From positions 1,984,001 through 2,048,000 of the forward strand of contig OZ242192.1 in the NCBI GenBank assembly GCA_965205955.1: a stretch of DNA of 64,000 nt, given 5' to 3'. The notes beneath the pieces are model-generated. The model searched no databases. It saw nothing but the letters and a program-made list of their open reading frames with translations, and had not been told where the DNA came from. This document shows positions 35,839-44,156 of this stretch, one piece after another. The first letter of the stretch is position 1. Every line of letters begins with the position of its first letter. The stretch comes from G965202915 sp965205955 (GTDB lineage: Bacteria > Pseudomonadota > Gammaproteobacteria > Eutrophobiales > Eutrophobiaceae). The position numbers and the translations under genes were made by a program.

Positions 35839-36171
35839 ATGCTAAAACCAAAAAGCCGGTGCAAAGCCCACTTTACAATACACATCACGACCCAATCAGT
35901 ATAGCCGCCTTGATAAATAATTACCACAACAGTATTGGTCTGCTCTCATGCGGGGGATTGTAGTGGAGTTTGCAGTCCTGGTCTATATGCGGTAACACCG
36001 CGGCGCCGGAGACCGGCCACTCAGCGAGTTTCCGATGGAACGCAGACAGGTATTCCGGCTAATCGATAAACTGCTACGGAAGGTTTCCGGACTTATGCAA
36101 TGCTACGCTATCTTTACAACGGCACATAAATCAGGGTACGCTTTACCCCGGCTAATTACAAATGCTCTCAA
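35839..36171. other. Divergent intergenic region between rimP and the DUF1302 gene
   Basis: About 330 bases that should carry outward promoters for the rimP operon and for the envelope operon. No tRNA is present although a tRNA often precedes rimP. A short hairpin, CGGAAG-GT-TTCCGG-like, lies around 36077-36090. No ORF here has a recognisable family. I could not choose a confident -35/-10 pair. Confidence 0.4.
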
Positions 36172-37899
36172 ATGTATATTCAGGGAATGATGGATTTACG
36201 CTCATCCAGACAACTGTTTGTTTTATTGGTGTTGCTGCCATTTTCCACTGTGGATGCCATTGAATTTGAATTCAATCAATTCAACGGCACCTGGGATACG
36301 ACCTTGAGCTACGGGCATCTATATCGCGTACAATCCAGATCGAGTCAATTGGTCGGCATTGCAAACGGCGGTTCGGCTTTTTCTATAAACAGCGACGACG
36401 GCAATCTGAATTATGATACCGGATTAGTCAGCGGCACCGCGAAATTTACTTCCGAACTCGATCTTGTATATAGAGACCGCGCCGGTCTTTTCTTTCGTGG
36501 CAGCGGCTTTAACGCGCATTCCGTCGATAATACGGAACGCACACCGCTGGATAGTGATGCGAAACGCCTGGTTGCATCGGATCTGGTTCTGCGGGATTTG
36601 TTTGTGTGGATAGATTTTCATATCGAGAATATGCCCGGCAAGATAAAGATCGGCGAACAGGTGCTGAGCTGGGGAGAAAGCTCCTTCATTCAAAACAGCA
36701 TCAATACCATCAATCCGGTGGACGTATCGAAACTTAGAACACCCGGATCAGAGTTGCGCGAGGCATTGATCCCGGTCGGCATAGTCTGGGGCAATCTGGG
36801 TATAACGGAAAATATCTCGGTTGAGGCGTTTTATCAATATGATTGGGAAGAGACGGTTATTGACCCGCCGGGTTCCTATTTCAGCACTAACGATTTTATC
36901 GGGGAAGGCGGGTTATTTGCGGTAGCCGCCGGTTTTGGCGGGGCAACAGGACCCGTGACTGACCGGGTATTTATAGATGCAACGCATCTTGCCAGAGGCG
37001 CCGATCGCGAACCCGGCAATGGCGGAGAGTACGGTGCGGCACTGAGAATATTCGCACCCAATCTCAACGATACCGAATTTGGCCTGTATTACATCAATTA
37101 TCACAGAAAATTACCGATCGTAAACGCAATTTCCGGCGGTCCGGGAGCCTTTACCGACGCCCGGTATTTTGTCAGCTATCCTGAGGATATCCAGCTTTTT
37201 GGTTTCAGTTTCAATACCGAACTCGGCAATTCCGGCATCGCCCTGCAAGCGGAATACTCCTACAGAAATGACGTGCCACTGCAAATCGATATTGAAGAAT
37301 TACTGGCCGCCGGGATTGGTTCCCCGAGTCAAATCGCTCCGCCGCGTTCCTTTGCAGCAGGTGATGTCATACCCGGTTTTATAACGAGAGACGTCAGCCA
37401 GTTCCAGTGTACCGCTGCAAAGATATTCGGCCCGGTATTGAAGGCAAGCTCCGCTATTTTACTGGGTGAATTCGCAATTACGCGCATCCATAATATGCCC
37501 GACAAAAAAGCCTTCCGCCTGGAAGCGCCGCATACATTTGTGCCCGCAACCACTTCTGCGGCCATACTCCGTCAACCGGCCTCCGAACCGTTAAAAAACT
37601 ACCCCGACGCAACTTCATATGGATACCGGCTGGTTGGAATGCTGGATTATAATAATGCGCTATTCAATGCGGTCAATGTTCAAGCTCGTTTTGGCTGGCA
37701 GCATGATCTGCAGGGAATAAGCCCGGGACCCGGCGGTAATTTTATCGAGGACAGAAAATCATTCACTCTGGGTTTGCGCGCAATTTATCAGAATCAATGG
37801 GAAGTCGATATGAGCTATACCGAATTCTTCGGCGCGGGCCGACAAAACCTGATACATGATCGTGATTTCCTTATCTTCAATATTAAATACTCCTTCTAG
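36172..37899 (+). CDS. DUF1302 family outer membrane protein
   Basis: About 575 residues with a Sec signal peptide (FVLLVLLPFSTVDA, cleavage before IEFEF) and a long beta-rich body ending in an aromatic terminal strand, FLIFNIKYSF, as outer membrane barrels do. The FNGTWDTTLSYG start, GEQVLSWGESSFIQNSINTIN and the C-terminal LGLRAIYQNQWEVDMSYTEF are DUF1302 features. Such proteins usually neighbour DUF1329 and MMPL/RND genes, as here, and are thought to form the outer membrane part of a system for hydrophobic molecules. Met at codons 6 and 7 are alternative starts with AGGGA close by. Confidence 0.85.
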   Translation: MYIQGMMDLRSSRQLFVLLVLLPFSTVDAIEFEFNQFNGTWDTTLSYGHLYRVQSRSSQLVGIANGGSAFSINSDDGNLNYDTGLVSGTAKFTSELDLVYRDRAGLFFRGSGFNAHSVDNTERTPLDSDAKRLVASDLVLRDLFVWIDFHIENMPGKIKIGEQVLSWGESSFIQNSINTINPVDVSKLRTPGSELREALIPVGIVWGNLGITENISVEAFYQYDWEETVIDPPGSYFSTNDFIGEGGLFAVAAGFGGATGPVTDRVFIDATHLARGADREPGNGGEYGAALRIFAPNLNDTEFGLYYINYHRKLPIVNAISGGPGAFTDARYFVSYPEDIQLFGFSFNTELGNSGIALQAEYSYRNDVPLQIDIEELLAAGIGSPSQIAPPRSFAAGDVIPGFITRDVSQFQCTAAKIFGPVLKASSAILLGEFAITRIHNMPDKKAFRLEAPHTFVPATTSAAILRQPASEPLKNYPDATSYGYRLVGMLDYNNALFNAVNVQARFGWQHDLQGISPGPGGNFIEDRKSFTLGLRAIYQNQWEVDMSYTEFFGAGRQNLIHDRDFLIFNIKYSF

Positions 37900-37911
37900 G
37901 ACAGGCAGCAA

Positions 37912-39270
37912 ATGAGCGTGAGAATAATTACATTTTTCACCCTGACTCTCCTGATATTCCCGCTTGCCGCGTCTGCAGAAATTTCCGATGCGCAAATTGC
38001 GCGTTTAAAGAATGACCTTACGCCTCTGGGCGGAGACAGGAAGGCCAATGCGGACGGCACTATCCCTGCCTGGGATGGCGGGATCCTCGCACCGCCACCG
38101 GCTTATATCCGCGGCCAGCATTATATAGATCCCTATGCCGGCGACCCGATAAAATTTGTCATTACCGCAAACAACGCCGGTGAATATGCGGAGAAACTGA
38201 GCGAGGGGCATAAGCTATTATTCAGAACCTATCCCAATACCTACAAGATAAATATATACCCGACCCGGCGTAGCGCCTCATCCCCTCAGCGCATCTACGA
38301 TGTAACCGGACAAATTGCCGCGTCGACCAGACTGACCGCGGATGGGAATGGTGTGGAAAATGCGGTGATCGGCATTCCGTTTCCAATACCGGAAAACGGC
38401 CTTGAGGTGATATGGAATCATATATTGCGCTGGCGAGGAAATTATGCCGAACGAAAGGTTGTCCAGGCTGCGCCAACAAGGAGCGGCGACTATACCTTGG
38501 TTCAGTTTCGCGATCAACTCAACATGCTATACGGCCATGAAGGCATGACAACGGAAAAATTGAACAATATTATCCTGCATTTAAAACAGGAAGTAAAAGC
38601 CCCGCCCCGCCTGGCGGGAGGCATATTACTGGTGCATGAAACCATGAATCAGAAGGCGGAAAATCGCAAGGTGTGGTTTTACAATCCCGGTCAGCGGCGT
38701 GTGAGACGCGCGCCCAATATTGCATTTGATAATCCGGGAACGGCAACGGACGGCCTGCGCACCAATGACCAGTTCGATATGTTCAACGGCAGCCCCGAAC
38801 GCTATGTCTGGAAGCTGGAAGGCAAAAAAGAGATCTTTGTGCCGTACAATAATTATAAATTACATTCTCCATCACTCAAATACAGTGATATTTTGACCCC
38901 ATTGCATATTAATCAGGAATATCCCCGCTATGAATTGCACCGGGTATGGATAGTAAAGGCCACCCTGAAACCGGGTGCGCGTCATATCTATAAACAAAGA
39001 ACCTTTTATGTGGATGAAGATTCATGGCAGATCCTGATTGTCGATCATTATGATAATCGTGATCAGCTCTGGCGTGTCTCCGAGGGCTTTGCAATAAATT
39101 ATTACGATATCCAGGCTATATGGACTGCGCTGGAAGTGCATACCGATTTGCAGGCCGGGAGATATCTGGCAATAGGGCTGAATAATGAGAGCACCCCGTA
39201 TGACTTCAGTGTGAAATTTTCCTATTCGGAATTTACCCCGGCCGCGCTGCGCAGACAGGGGCGAAGATAA
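37912..39270 (+). CDS. DUF1329 family periplasmic protein (LolB-like fold)
   Basis: 452 residues with a signal peptide (FFTLTLLIFPLAASA) and the DUF1329 opening: IARLKNDLTPLGGDRKANADGTIPAWDGG. The body has the family blocks PFPIPENGLEVIWNHILRWRG, KVWFYNPGQRRVRRAPN and HRVWIVKATLKPGARHIYKQR. The fold is predicted as an unclosed lipid-binding barrel like LolA/LolB, so a periplasmic carrier role is plausible. The gene lies 12 bases after the DUF1302 gene and 33 bases before the next gene. Confidence 0.88.
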   Translation: MSVRIITFFTLTLLIFPLAASAEISDAQIARLKNDLTPLGGDRKANADGTIPAWDGGILAPPPAYIRGQHYIDPYAGDPIKFVITANNAGEYAEKLSEGHKLLFRTYPNTYKINIYPTRRSASSPQRIYDVTGQIAASTRLTADGNGVENAVIGIPFPIPENGLEVIWNHILRWRGNYAERKVVQAAPTRSGDYTLVQFRDQLNMLYGHEGMTTEKLNNIILHLKQEVKAPPRLAGGILLVHETMNQKAENRKVWFYNPGQRRVRRAPNIAFDNPGTATDGLRTNDQFDMFNGSPERYVWKLEGKKEIFVPYNNYKLHSPSLKYSDILTPLHINQEYPRYELHRVWIVKATLKPGARHIYKQRTFYVDEDSWQILIVDHYDNRDQLWRVSEGFAINYYDIQAIWTALEVHTDLQAGRYLAIGLNNESTPYDFSVKFSYSEFTPAALRRQGRR

Positions 39271-39303
39271 GGATGTTTTTGTTGGTTGGAGGCATTGGGC
39301 CGG

Positions 39304-40359
39304 ATGGAGATGAACAGGCTTTTCAGAGACGGATATTCGGCCATTGATGTATGCCGGCGCTGCGCCGGGGTTCTCAGGCTAATTCCATTATTCACATTAT
39401 TTGCCGTGCCCGGCATTGCCTTGGGAAACGACGAACATGCCTCTATTGTGCCCATGGCAAAACAATCCCTGTTCTTGTCAATATCATCATATCGGGACCT
39501 CATCGTTGCTGTCGGAGAGCGGGGGCATATTTTTTATTCGAATGACGGCGCAAATTGGCGCCAGGCCAGGGTGCCAACCAGATCGACCCTGACGGGCGTA
39601 TCAATGCTGGATGATTCAACCGGCTGGGCGGTGGGCCATGATGCAATAATCCTGAAAACGGATGATGGCGCCAAAACCTGGACCAAAGTCCACTCCGATA
39701 TTGAATTGGATGCGCCATTGCTCGATGTGTTATTCCTGGATGCAAATCATGGCATAGCCATCGGCGCATACGGACTATATCTGCTGACAAAAAACGGCGG
39801 CGCCAGTTGGTTGCGCTCGGAATTCGATGATCTGCTCAAAACGGAGGCAAGCTCCAACGGGGAGATGGGCGGAGAAGACTTTTTCGATATCCATTTGAAT
39901 GACATTGCCATATCCGGCAATGGAACATTATATATTGCAGCAGAAGCGGGAAATATTTTTCAATCCATGGACCGCGGGGCCACCTGGTCGGCCATATCAT
40001 CCCCGTATCACGGCTCTTTTTTTGGCATACTGCCAACCTGGGATGACACTCTTTTCGTATTCGGGTTGCGCGGACACCTGTACCGATCAACCGATGCCGG
40101 CGGAAGCTGGCAGAAAATCCGAACTACTACAAACGAAATGCTTAGTTCGGGCATTAGAGTGGAAAACGACCTTATTATATCGGCGACGGGAGGGGTATAT
40201 CTGATTAGCCGGGATCATGGACGGACTTTTCAAACATATACTCTGGAGGAAAGGCTGGGAATTGCATCGATAGCCGCCGCCAACGGCGGACTGATTTTTA
40301 TCGGCGAATTCGGCATTAAAAATCTGAATCGGCCTGAAATCCTGCCAGCTGATCCATGA
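39304..40359 (+). CDS. YCF48/BNR-repeat periplasmic protein of the DUF1302-MMPL operon
   Basis: About 351 residues. After an N-terminal hydrophobic segment (VLRLIPLFTLFAVPGIALG), the protein is a beta-propeller of repeated blades such as VGERGHIFYSNDGANW, DDGAKTWTKV and GHLYRSTDAGGSW, the YCF48/sialidase-like repeat. The start is uncertain: ATG at 39304, or TTG codons at 39286 or 39295 near a GGAGG sequence. The end overlaps the next gene as ATGA, so it is translated together with the MMPL transporter. This pairing is seen in other proteobacteria; a chaperone or docking role is inference. Confidence 0.8.
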   Translation: MEMNRLFRDGYSAIDVCRRCAGVLRLIPLFTLFAVPGIALGNDEHASIVPMAKQSLFLSISSYRDLIVAVGERGHIFYSNDGANWRQARVPTRSTLTGVSMLDDSTGWAVGHDAIILKTDDGAKTWTKVHSDIELDAPLLDVLFLDANHGIAIGAYGLYLLTKNGGASWLRSEFDDLLKTEASSNGEMGGEDFFDIHLNDIAISGNGTLYIAAEAGNIFQSMDRGATWSAISSPYHGSFFGILPTWDDTLFVFGLRGHLYRSTDAGGSWQKIRTTTNEMLSSGIRVENDLIISATGGVYLISRDHGRTFQTYTLEERLGIASIAAANGGLIFIGEFGIKNLNRPEILPADP

Positions 40360-42707
40360 TGCAAGGATCCTCCCTGCCGGTAGAAATCGAAAGACTTTTA
40401 TTTGCCAGGCGTAAAATAGTAATCGGTATATTCCTGATCATCACCTCATTCATGCTTTGGTCGGCGAGTCATCTCGAAGTGGATGCCGGTTTCAGCAAAT
40501 TGCTGCCGCTCGAACATGAATACATGCAAACATTCGCACAGCACCAGGATGAGTTTGGAGGAGCAAACCGCATTTTGATTGCGCTGACGGTGAGAGAGGG
40601 AGATATTTTTACACCCGAATTCTTTGCAGCTCTGCGCGCTGCAACCGATGAGGTGTTTTTTATTCCGTGGGTTGACCGTGCCCAAATCAAATCACTTTTT
40701 ACACCCAATGTGCGCTTTACCGAAGTTGTCGAGGACGGCATCACCGGCGGGAACGTCATTCCCGACGACTTTGAAACCACAGAGGCAGGATTAAACCGGG
40801 TACGCGAAAACATCATCAAGGCAGGCATCCTGGGGCGCCTGGTGGCCAATGATTTTTCGGGCGCATTGATCAGCGCACAACTGCTGCAGCTCGACCCGAA
40901 AACAGGCGAAAAGATCGACTACACACACGTTGCGGAACAACTGGAAAAGAACATCAGGGAAAAGTATTCAGACGGAAATTCCGGGGCAGAAATCGATTAC
41001 CACATCATAGGCTTTGCCAAGTTAATCGGCGATATTACCAACGGAGCAAAACAAATCATTGGGTTTTTCATCATTGCATTTTTGATAACCGCATTGCTGG
41101 TCATTTATTACTCGCACTCAACCACGATGGCCATTGCGGCGCTGGCATGTTCACTAATTGCGGTGATCTGGCAACTGGGCGTACTGTCCCTGTGCGGGTT
41201 TGGAATCGATCCCATGTCGATGCTATTACCATTTTTAATCTTCGCAATAGGGGTCAGCCACAGTGTGCAGATGATCGGCGCCATAGGCGCCGAAATGCGT
41301 CCCGGCGTCGAAAATCTGGAGGTATGCAGAAAGAGTTTCAGAAAATTATTTATCCCCGGTTCCATTGCGCTCATCAGCGATGCGGTCGGTTTTATCAGCA
41401 TCCTGTTAATCGAGATCGATATAATTCAGGAAATGGCCATTACCGCCAGCATTGGCGTCGCCATGATAATCTTTACCAACCTGTTTCTATTTCCGGTATT
41501 GATTTCATTTATAAAATTTGACGCATCCTGCAATGAAAAATTGAAAACCCGGGCGCGCGCCCTGCGGACTCTATGGCAGAAGATGGCCGGCCTGACATGC
41601 TACCCGTATGCACAGTTGATTATTTTATTCTCCCTGTTGCTGGGCGTGCTGGCCTTTACCAAGGCGACGGAGGTAAAGATAGGCGATCTGCACAGCGGAG
41701 TCGCCGAATTGCACAGGGATTCGCGCTATAATATCGACACGGACGCAGTAACAAAAAGATTCTCTATAGGCGTGGATGTAATTTCGATCATTGCCGAAAC
41801 AAAGAGTGACGGCTGTATCGATTATGAGGTCATGGATTTGATCGACCGCCTCGAATGGCATATGAAAAACACGCCCGGAGTGCAATCCGCAATCAGTCTG
41901 CCGTCCGTCGCAAAAAGAATAAATGCCGGATGGAATGAAGGCAATATGAAATGGCGGGTATTGCCCAGAAACCAATCCGCTTTGACACGGGCCGTTTCGC
42001 ATGTGCCGACCTCGTCCGGTTTATTGAACAGTGACTGTGGCGTTATGCCCGTGCATGTATACACAAAAGATCACAAAGCTGAAACAATCGACACGGTCAT
42101 CGATAGCATAAATGACTTTAAAACCGCAAACCAATCCGATCTGGTCAATTTCAGACTCGCCACCGGCAACGTTGGCATAATGGCGGCTACGAATCAGGTA
42201 GTCAGCGCGGCGCAGTTCCCAATCCTGCTGTACGTCTTTTCCGCAATCATTCTGCTCTGTCTGCTCCTGTTCCGATCCATCATCGGGGTGCTGTGCATCG
42301 TATTGCCCCTCGTACTCGCATCCCTGCTTGCCTATGCGCTGATGAGCTATCTTGAAATCGGCCTGAAGGTGAATACCCTTCCCGTAGTCGCCTTGGGCGT
42401 GGGCATCGGGGTCGATTATGGGATTTACATATACAGCCGGCTATCCGAATATTTGCAGAAAAACATGACGCTACAGGAAGCCTTTTTCAACACCTTGCAG
42501 ACCAGCGGCTTTGGAGTAATCTTCACCGGCATAACATTGGCCACAGGCGTAATAACCTGGCTGTATTCTCCGTTAAAATTCCAGGCCGACATGGGCATAC
42601 TCCTCACCTTTATGTTTCTGATTAACATGCTCGGCGCCATTCTGATTCTGCCGGCAATCGCGTCGGTATTGATGAACAAGCCGGGTTTGCGGAAGAAGAA
42701 GGCATAG
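40356..42707 (+). CDS. MMPL/RND superfamily exporter
   Basis: 783 residues with the duplicated RND/MMPL arrangement: an N-terminal membrane helix, a large periplasmic domain (about 50-220), five or six helices containing FAIGVSHSVQMIGAIGAEMRP, a second periplasmic domain (about 420-620), and six more helices with GVGIGVDYGIYIYSRLSEYL. The GxGxDYG motif in the second half is the proton-relay region; in the first half the equivalent is AIGVSHS, so the relay Asp is absent there. It is coupled to the YCF48-like gene and likely drives transport of a hydrophobic compound with the DUF1302 and DUF1329 proteins. Confidence 0.88.
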   Translation: MMQGSSLPVEIERLLFARRKIVIGIFLIITSFMLWSASHLEVDAGFSKLLPLEHEYMQTFAQHQDEFGGANRILIALTVREGDIFTPEFFAALRAATDEVFFIPWVDRAQIKSLFTPNVRFTEVVEDGITGGNVIPDDFETTEAGLNRVRENIIKAGILGRLVANDFSGALISAQLLQLDPKTGEKIDYTHVAEQLEKNIREKYSDGNSGAEIDYHIIGFAKLIGDITNGAKQIIGFFIIAFLITALLVIYYSHSTTMAIAALACSLIAVIWQLGVLSLCGFGIDPMSMLLPFLIFAIGVSHSVQMIGAIGAEMRPGVENLEVCRKSFRKLFIPGSIALISDAVGFISILLIEIDIIQEMAITASIGVAMIIFTNLFLFPVLISFIKFDASCNEKLKTRARALRTLWQKMAGLTCYPYAQLIILFSLLLGVLAFTKATEVKIGDLHSGVAELHRDSRYNIDTDAVTKRFSIGVDVISIIAETKSDGCIDYEVMDLIDRLEWHMKNTPGVQSAISLPSVAKRINAGWNEGNMKWRVLPRNQSALTRAVSHVPTSSGLLNSDCGVMPVHVYTKDHKAETIDTVIDSINDFKTANQSDLVNFRLATGNVGIMAATNQVVSAAQFPILLYVFSAIILLCLLLFRSIIGVLCIVLPLVLASLLAYALMSYLEIGLKVNTLPVVALGVGIGVDYGIYIYSRLSEYLQKNMTLQEAFFNTLQTSGFGVIFTGITLATGVITWLYSPLKFQADMGILLTFMFLINMLGAILILPAIASVLMNKPGLRKKKA

Positions 42708-42717
42708 GAACAGCCGC

Positions 42718-43023
42718 CTATTTCACCTCGTCCTCCGTGATCACAAAGCATTCCTCGCCCAATTGCTTGCAAACCCTTCTGCATTTTCGCGCGCCCGTTC
42801 GCGGGTTGAGTGCGCAGTTTTCACCCCATTTCTTGCACACGGTCAAACATTCCTTTCCCTCATCCTGATAATCATCCGGCAGAACAAGCCCGCCAGACAC
42901 CGTGGAATTGGTTCTTTCCGTATCGGGGAGCTGATCCCCATGATGATCCGCACCCGCACCGCCGGGCAATCCGGCCAAAAAAACACCCGCAAATACCAAG
43001 GTGATAAATATATTCGGTTTCAT
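42718..43023 (-). CDS. Small secreted cysteine-rich protein with a duplicated Cys motif
   Basis: 101 residues from the ATG at 43023, which has GGAGAG upstream; the frame continues farther upstream only across tRNA genes. A signal peptide (IFITLVFAGVFLAGLPGGAGA) is followed by a His/Asp-rich linker and a C-terminal region of six Cys arranged as C-x3-C-x6-C, ten residues, then C-x3-C-x6-C: CLTVCKKWGENC and CRRVCKQLGEEC. The two halves are clearly related (CxxVCKxxGExC). I know no family with this pattern. It is convergent with the MMPL gene, 10 bases from its stop, and probably exported to the periplasm where disulfides form. Confidence 0.7.
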   Translation of the reverse strand: MKPNIFITLVFAGVFLAGLPGGAGADHHGDQLPDTERTNSTVSGGLVLPDDYQDEGKECLTVCKKWGENCALNPRTGARKCRRVCKQLGEECFVITEDEVK

Positions 43024-43100
43024 AACAACACTCTCCATACATATCCTGCAACATAATAGCAGATCATCAGGTATATTATCTCTCTCATCCCCGGCAAACA

Positions 43101-43176
43101 TGGTGGGCCGTATAGGGATCGAACCTATGACCTTGGGATTAAGAGTCCCCTGCTCTACCAGCTGAGCTAACGGCCC
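43101..43176 (-). tRNA. tRNA-Lys (anticodon CTT)
   Basis: The minus strand folds as a cloverleaf: acceptor GGGCCGT/ACGGCCC with discriminator A and encoded CCA, anticodon loop CTCTTAA, T loop GGTTCGATCC. The last base pair of the anticodon stem (27-43) is not complementary. First gene from the right end of a four-tRNA cluster, so last in transcription order. Confidence 0.95.
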
Positions 43177-43196
43177 GTCAACTCGAAACAATATAT

Positions 43197-43273
43197 TGGG
43201 GTGACTGATGGGACTCGAACCCACGACGGCCGGTACCACAAACCGGGGCTCTACCTACTGAGCTACAGTCACC
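43197..43273 (-). tRNA. tRNA-His (anticodon GTG)
   Basis: Cloverleaf on the minus strand with anticodon loop TTGTGGT, acceptor GTGACTG/CAGTCAC, discriminator C73 opposite an extra encoded G at -1 (the His identity pair), and CCA encoded. T loop GGTTCGAGTCC. Confidence 0.95.
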
Positions 43274-43301
43274 ATATTTACCGGCAACGCACACTCCAAC
43301 A

Positions 43302-43378
43302 TGGCGCGCCTGAGAGGACTCGAACCTCTAACCCCCGGCTTAGAAGGCCGGTGCTCTGTCCGGTTGAGCTACAGGCGC
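43302..43378 (-). tRNA. tRNA-Arg (anticodon TCT)
   Basis: Cloverleaf on the minus strand: acceptor GCGCCTG/CAGGCGC, discriminator G, CCA encoded, anticodon loop CTTCTAA, T loop GGTTCGAGTCC. Reads the AGA codon. Confidence 0.95.
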
Positions 43379-43414
43379 ATTCCAACTTCCGGGCATGTAT
43401 CCCATTGATTTATT

Positions 43415-43491
43415 TGGTCGGGGCAGAGGGATTCGAACCCCCGACCCTCTGCTCCCAAAGCAGATGCGCTACCAAGCTGCGCTATGCCCCG
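43415..43491 (-). tRNA. tRNA-Pro (anticodon TGG)
   Basis: Cloverleaf on the minus strand: acceptor CGGGGCA/TGCCCCG, discriminator A, CCA encoded, anticodon loop TTTGGGA, T loop GGTTCGAATCC. It is first of the four tRNA genes in transcription order. A stretch of about 130 bases to the next gene lies upstream. Confidence 0.95.
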
Positions 43492-43623
43492 AAATCAGCG
43501 ATGATACGCTCCTGCCGTGCAGGCGTCAATCTGAATTAAAACCCGGTGGCTTCTGGGGTTATGCCAAATAATGCGAAAAATGGATGCGCAGGCGCGTTGA
43601 CTATGTCAATAGTCTATTGACTT

Positions 43624-44133
43624 TTAAGGGGAACAACGAGCGGGGCAAGGGAATTTATACCTCTTTGGCCTGAAGCCGCCGTTGAGGTAAAGGGGGTGAG
43701 CTGGGATGTCTGTCTTATTCAGTTTTAAATAGTGCATTTTTGCTTTGTATTTGTTTAGATTTTGCAAGGTTTCATTGAATCTGCCTTTGTGAGCACCATT
43801 ATTCCCGGGACAAAGTATAATCGTCTTTACCTGCTCTGCAGTTTCTTTCAGTGCTGCGTCATTGCCGTCGCCAATCGGTTCCTGTGCGGACAACATTGTA
43901 TTTGGATCGGTTGCACAGAATGCGAACAGGTTGGTCATGTACATTCCACCGTACTCCCATGTTCGTGCGTATTGGATGCAGCGGTTGACCGTCCGATCGT
44001 TTTCAGACTCATCCGCCGTTGATGGGTTGAGTCCGATAAACATCACACACGGATTGTCATTCCATATTCGCCATAGTGTGTAACGATAGTACCGACAATC
44101 AGAAAATTGGGCGCCCGAATCAATTATATCCAC
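43624..44133 (-). CDS. DUF1643 domain protein
   Basis: 169 residues from a GTG. The family core is clear: RYTLWRIW, then MFIGLNPSTADESENDRTVNRC and YMTNLFAFCATDP, with GDGNDAALKE later. DUF1643 proteins are uncharacterised and often found on mobile elements and in accessory regions. No ribosome site stands out. It follows the DUF262 gene by 23 bases in the same direction and could be its operon partner. Confidence 0.82.
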   Translation of the reverse strand: MDIIDSGAQFSDCRYYRYTLWRIWNDNPCVMFIGLNPSTADESENDRTVNRCIQYARTWEYGGMYMTNLFAFCATDPNTMLSAQEPIGDGNDAALKETAEQVKTIILCPGNNGAHKGRFNETLQNLNKYKAKMHYLKLNKTDIPAHPLYLNGGFRPKRYKFPCPARCSP

Positions 44134-44156
44134 CGGATAGGGTTCAAGCCTGGCGA

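Noticed and set aside
43024..43239. N-terminal extension of the cysteine-rich peptide gene
   Set aside because: The extension is translated from the tRNA-Lys and tRNA-His genes; the ATG at 43023 has a ribosome site and signal peptide.
43201..43539. ORF across the tRNA genes on the plus strand
   Set aside because: It runs antisense through three tRNA genes and has no independent support.
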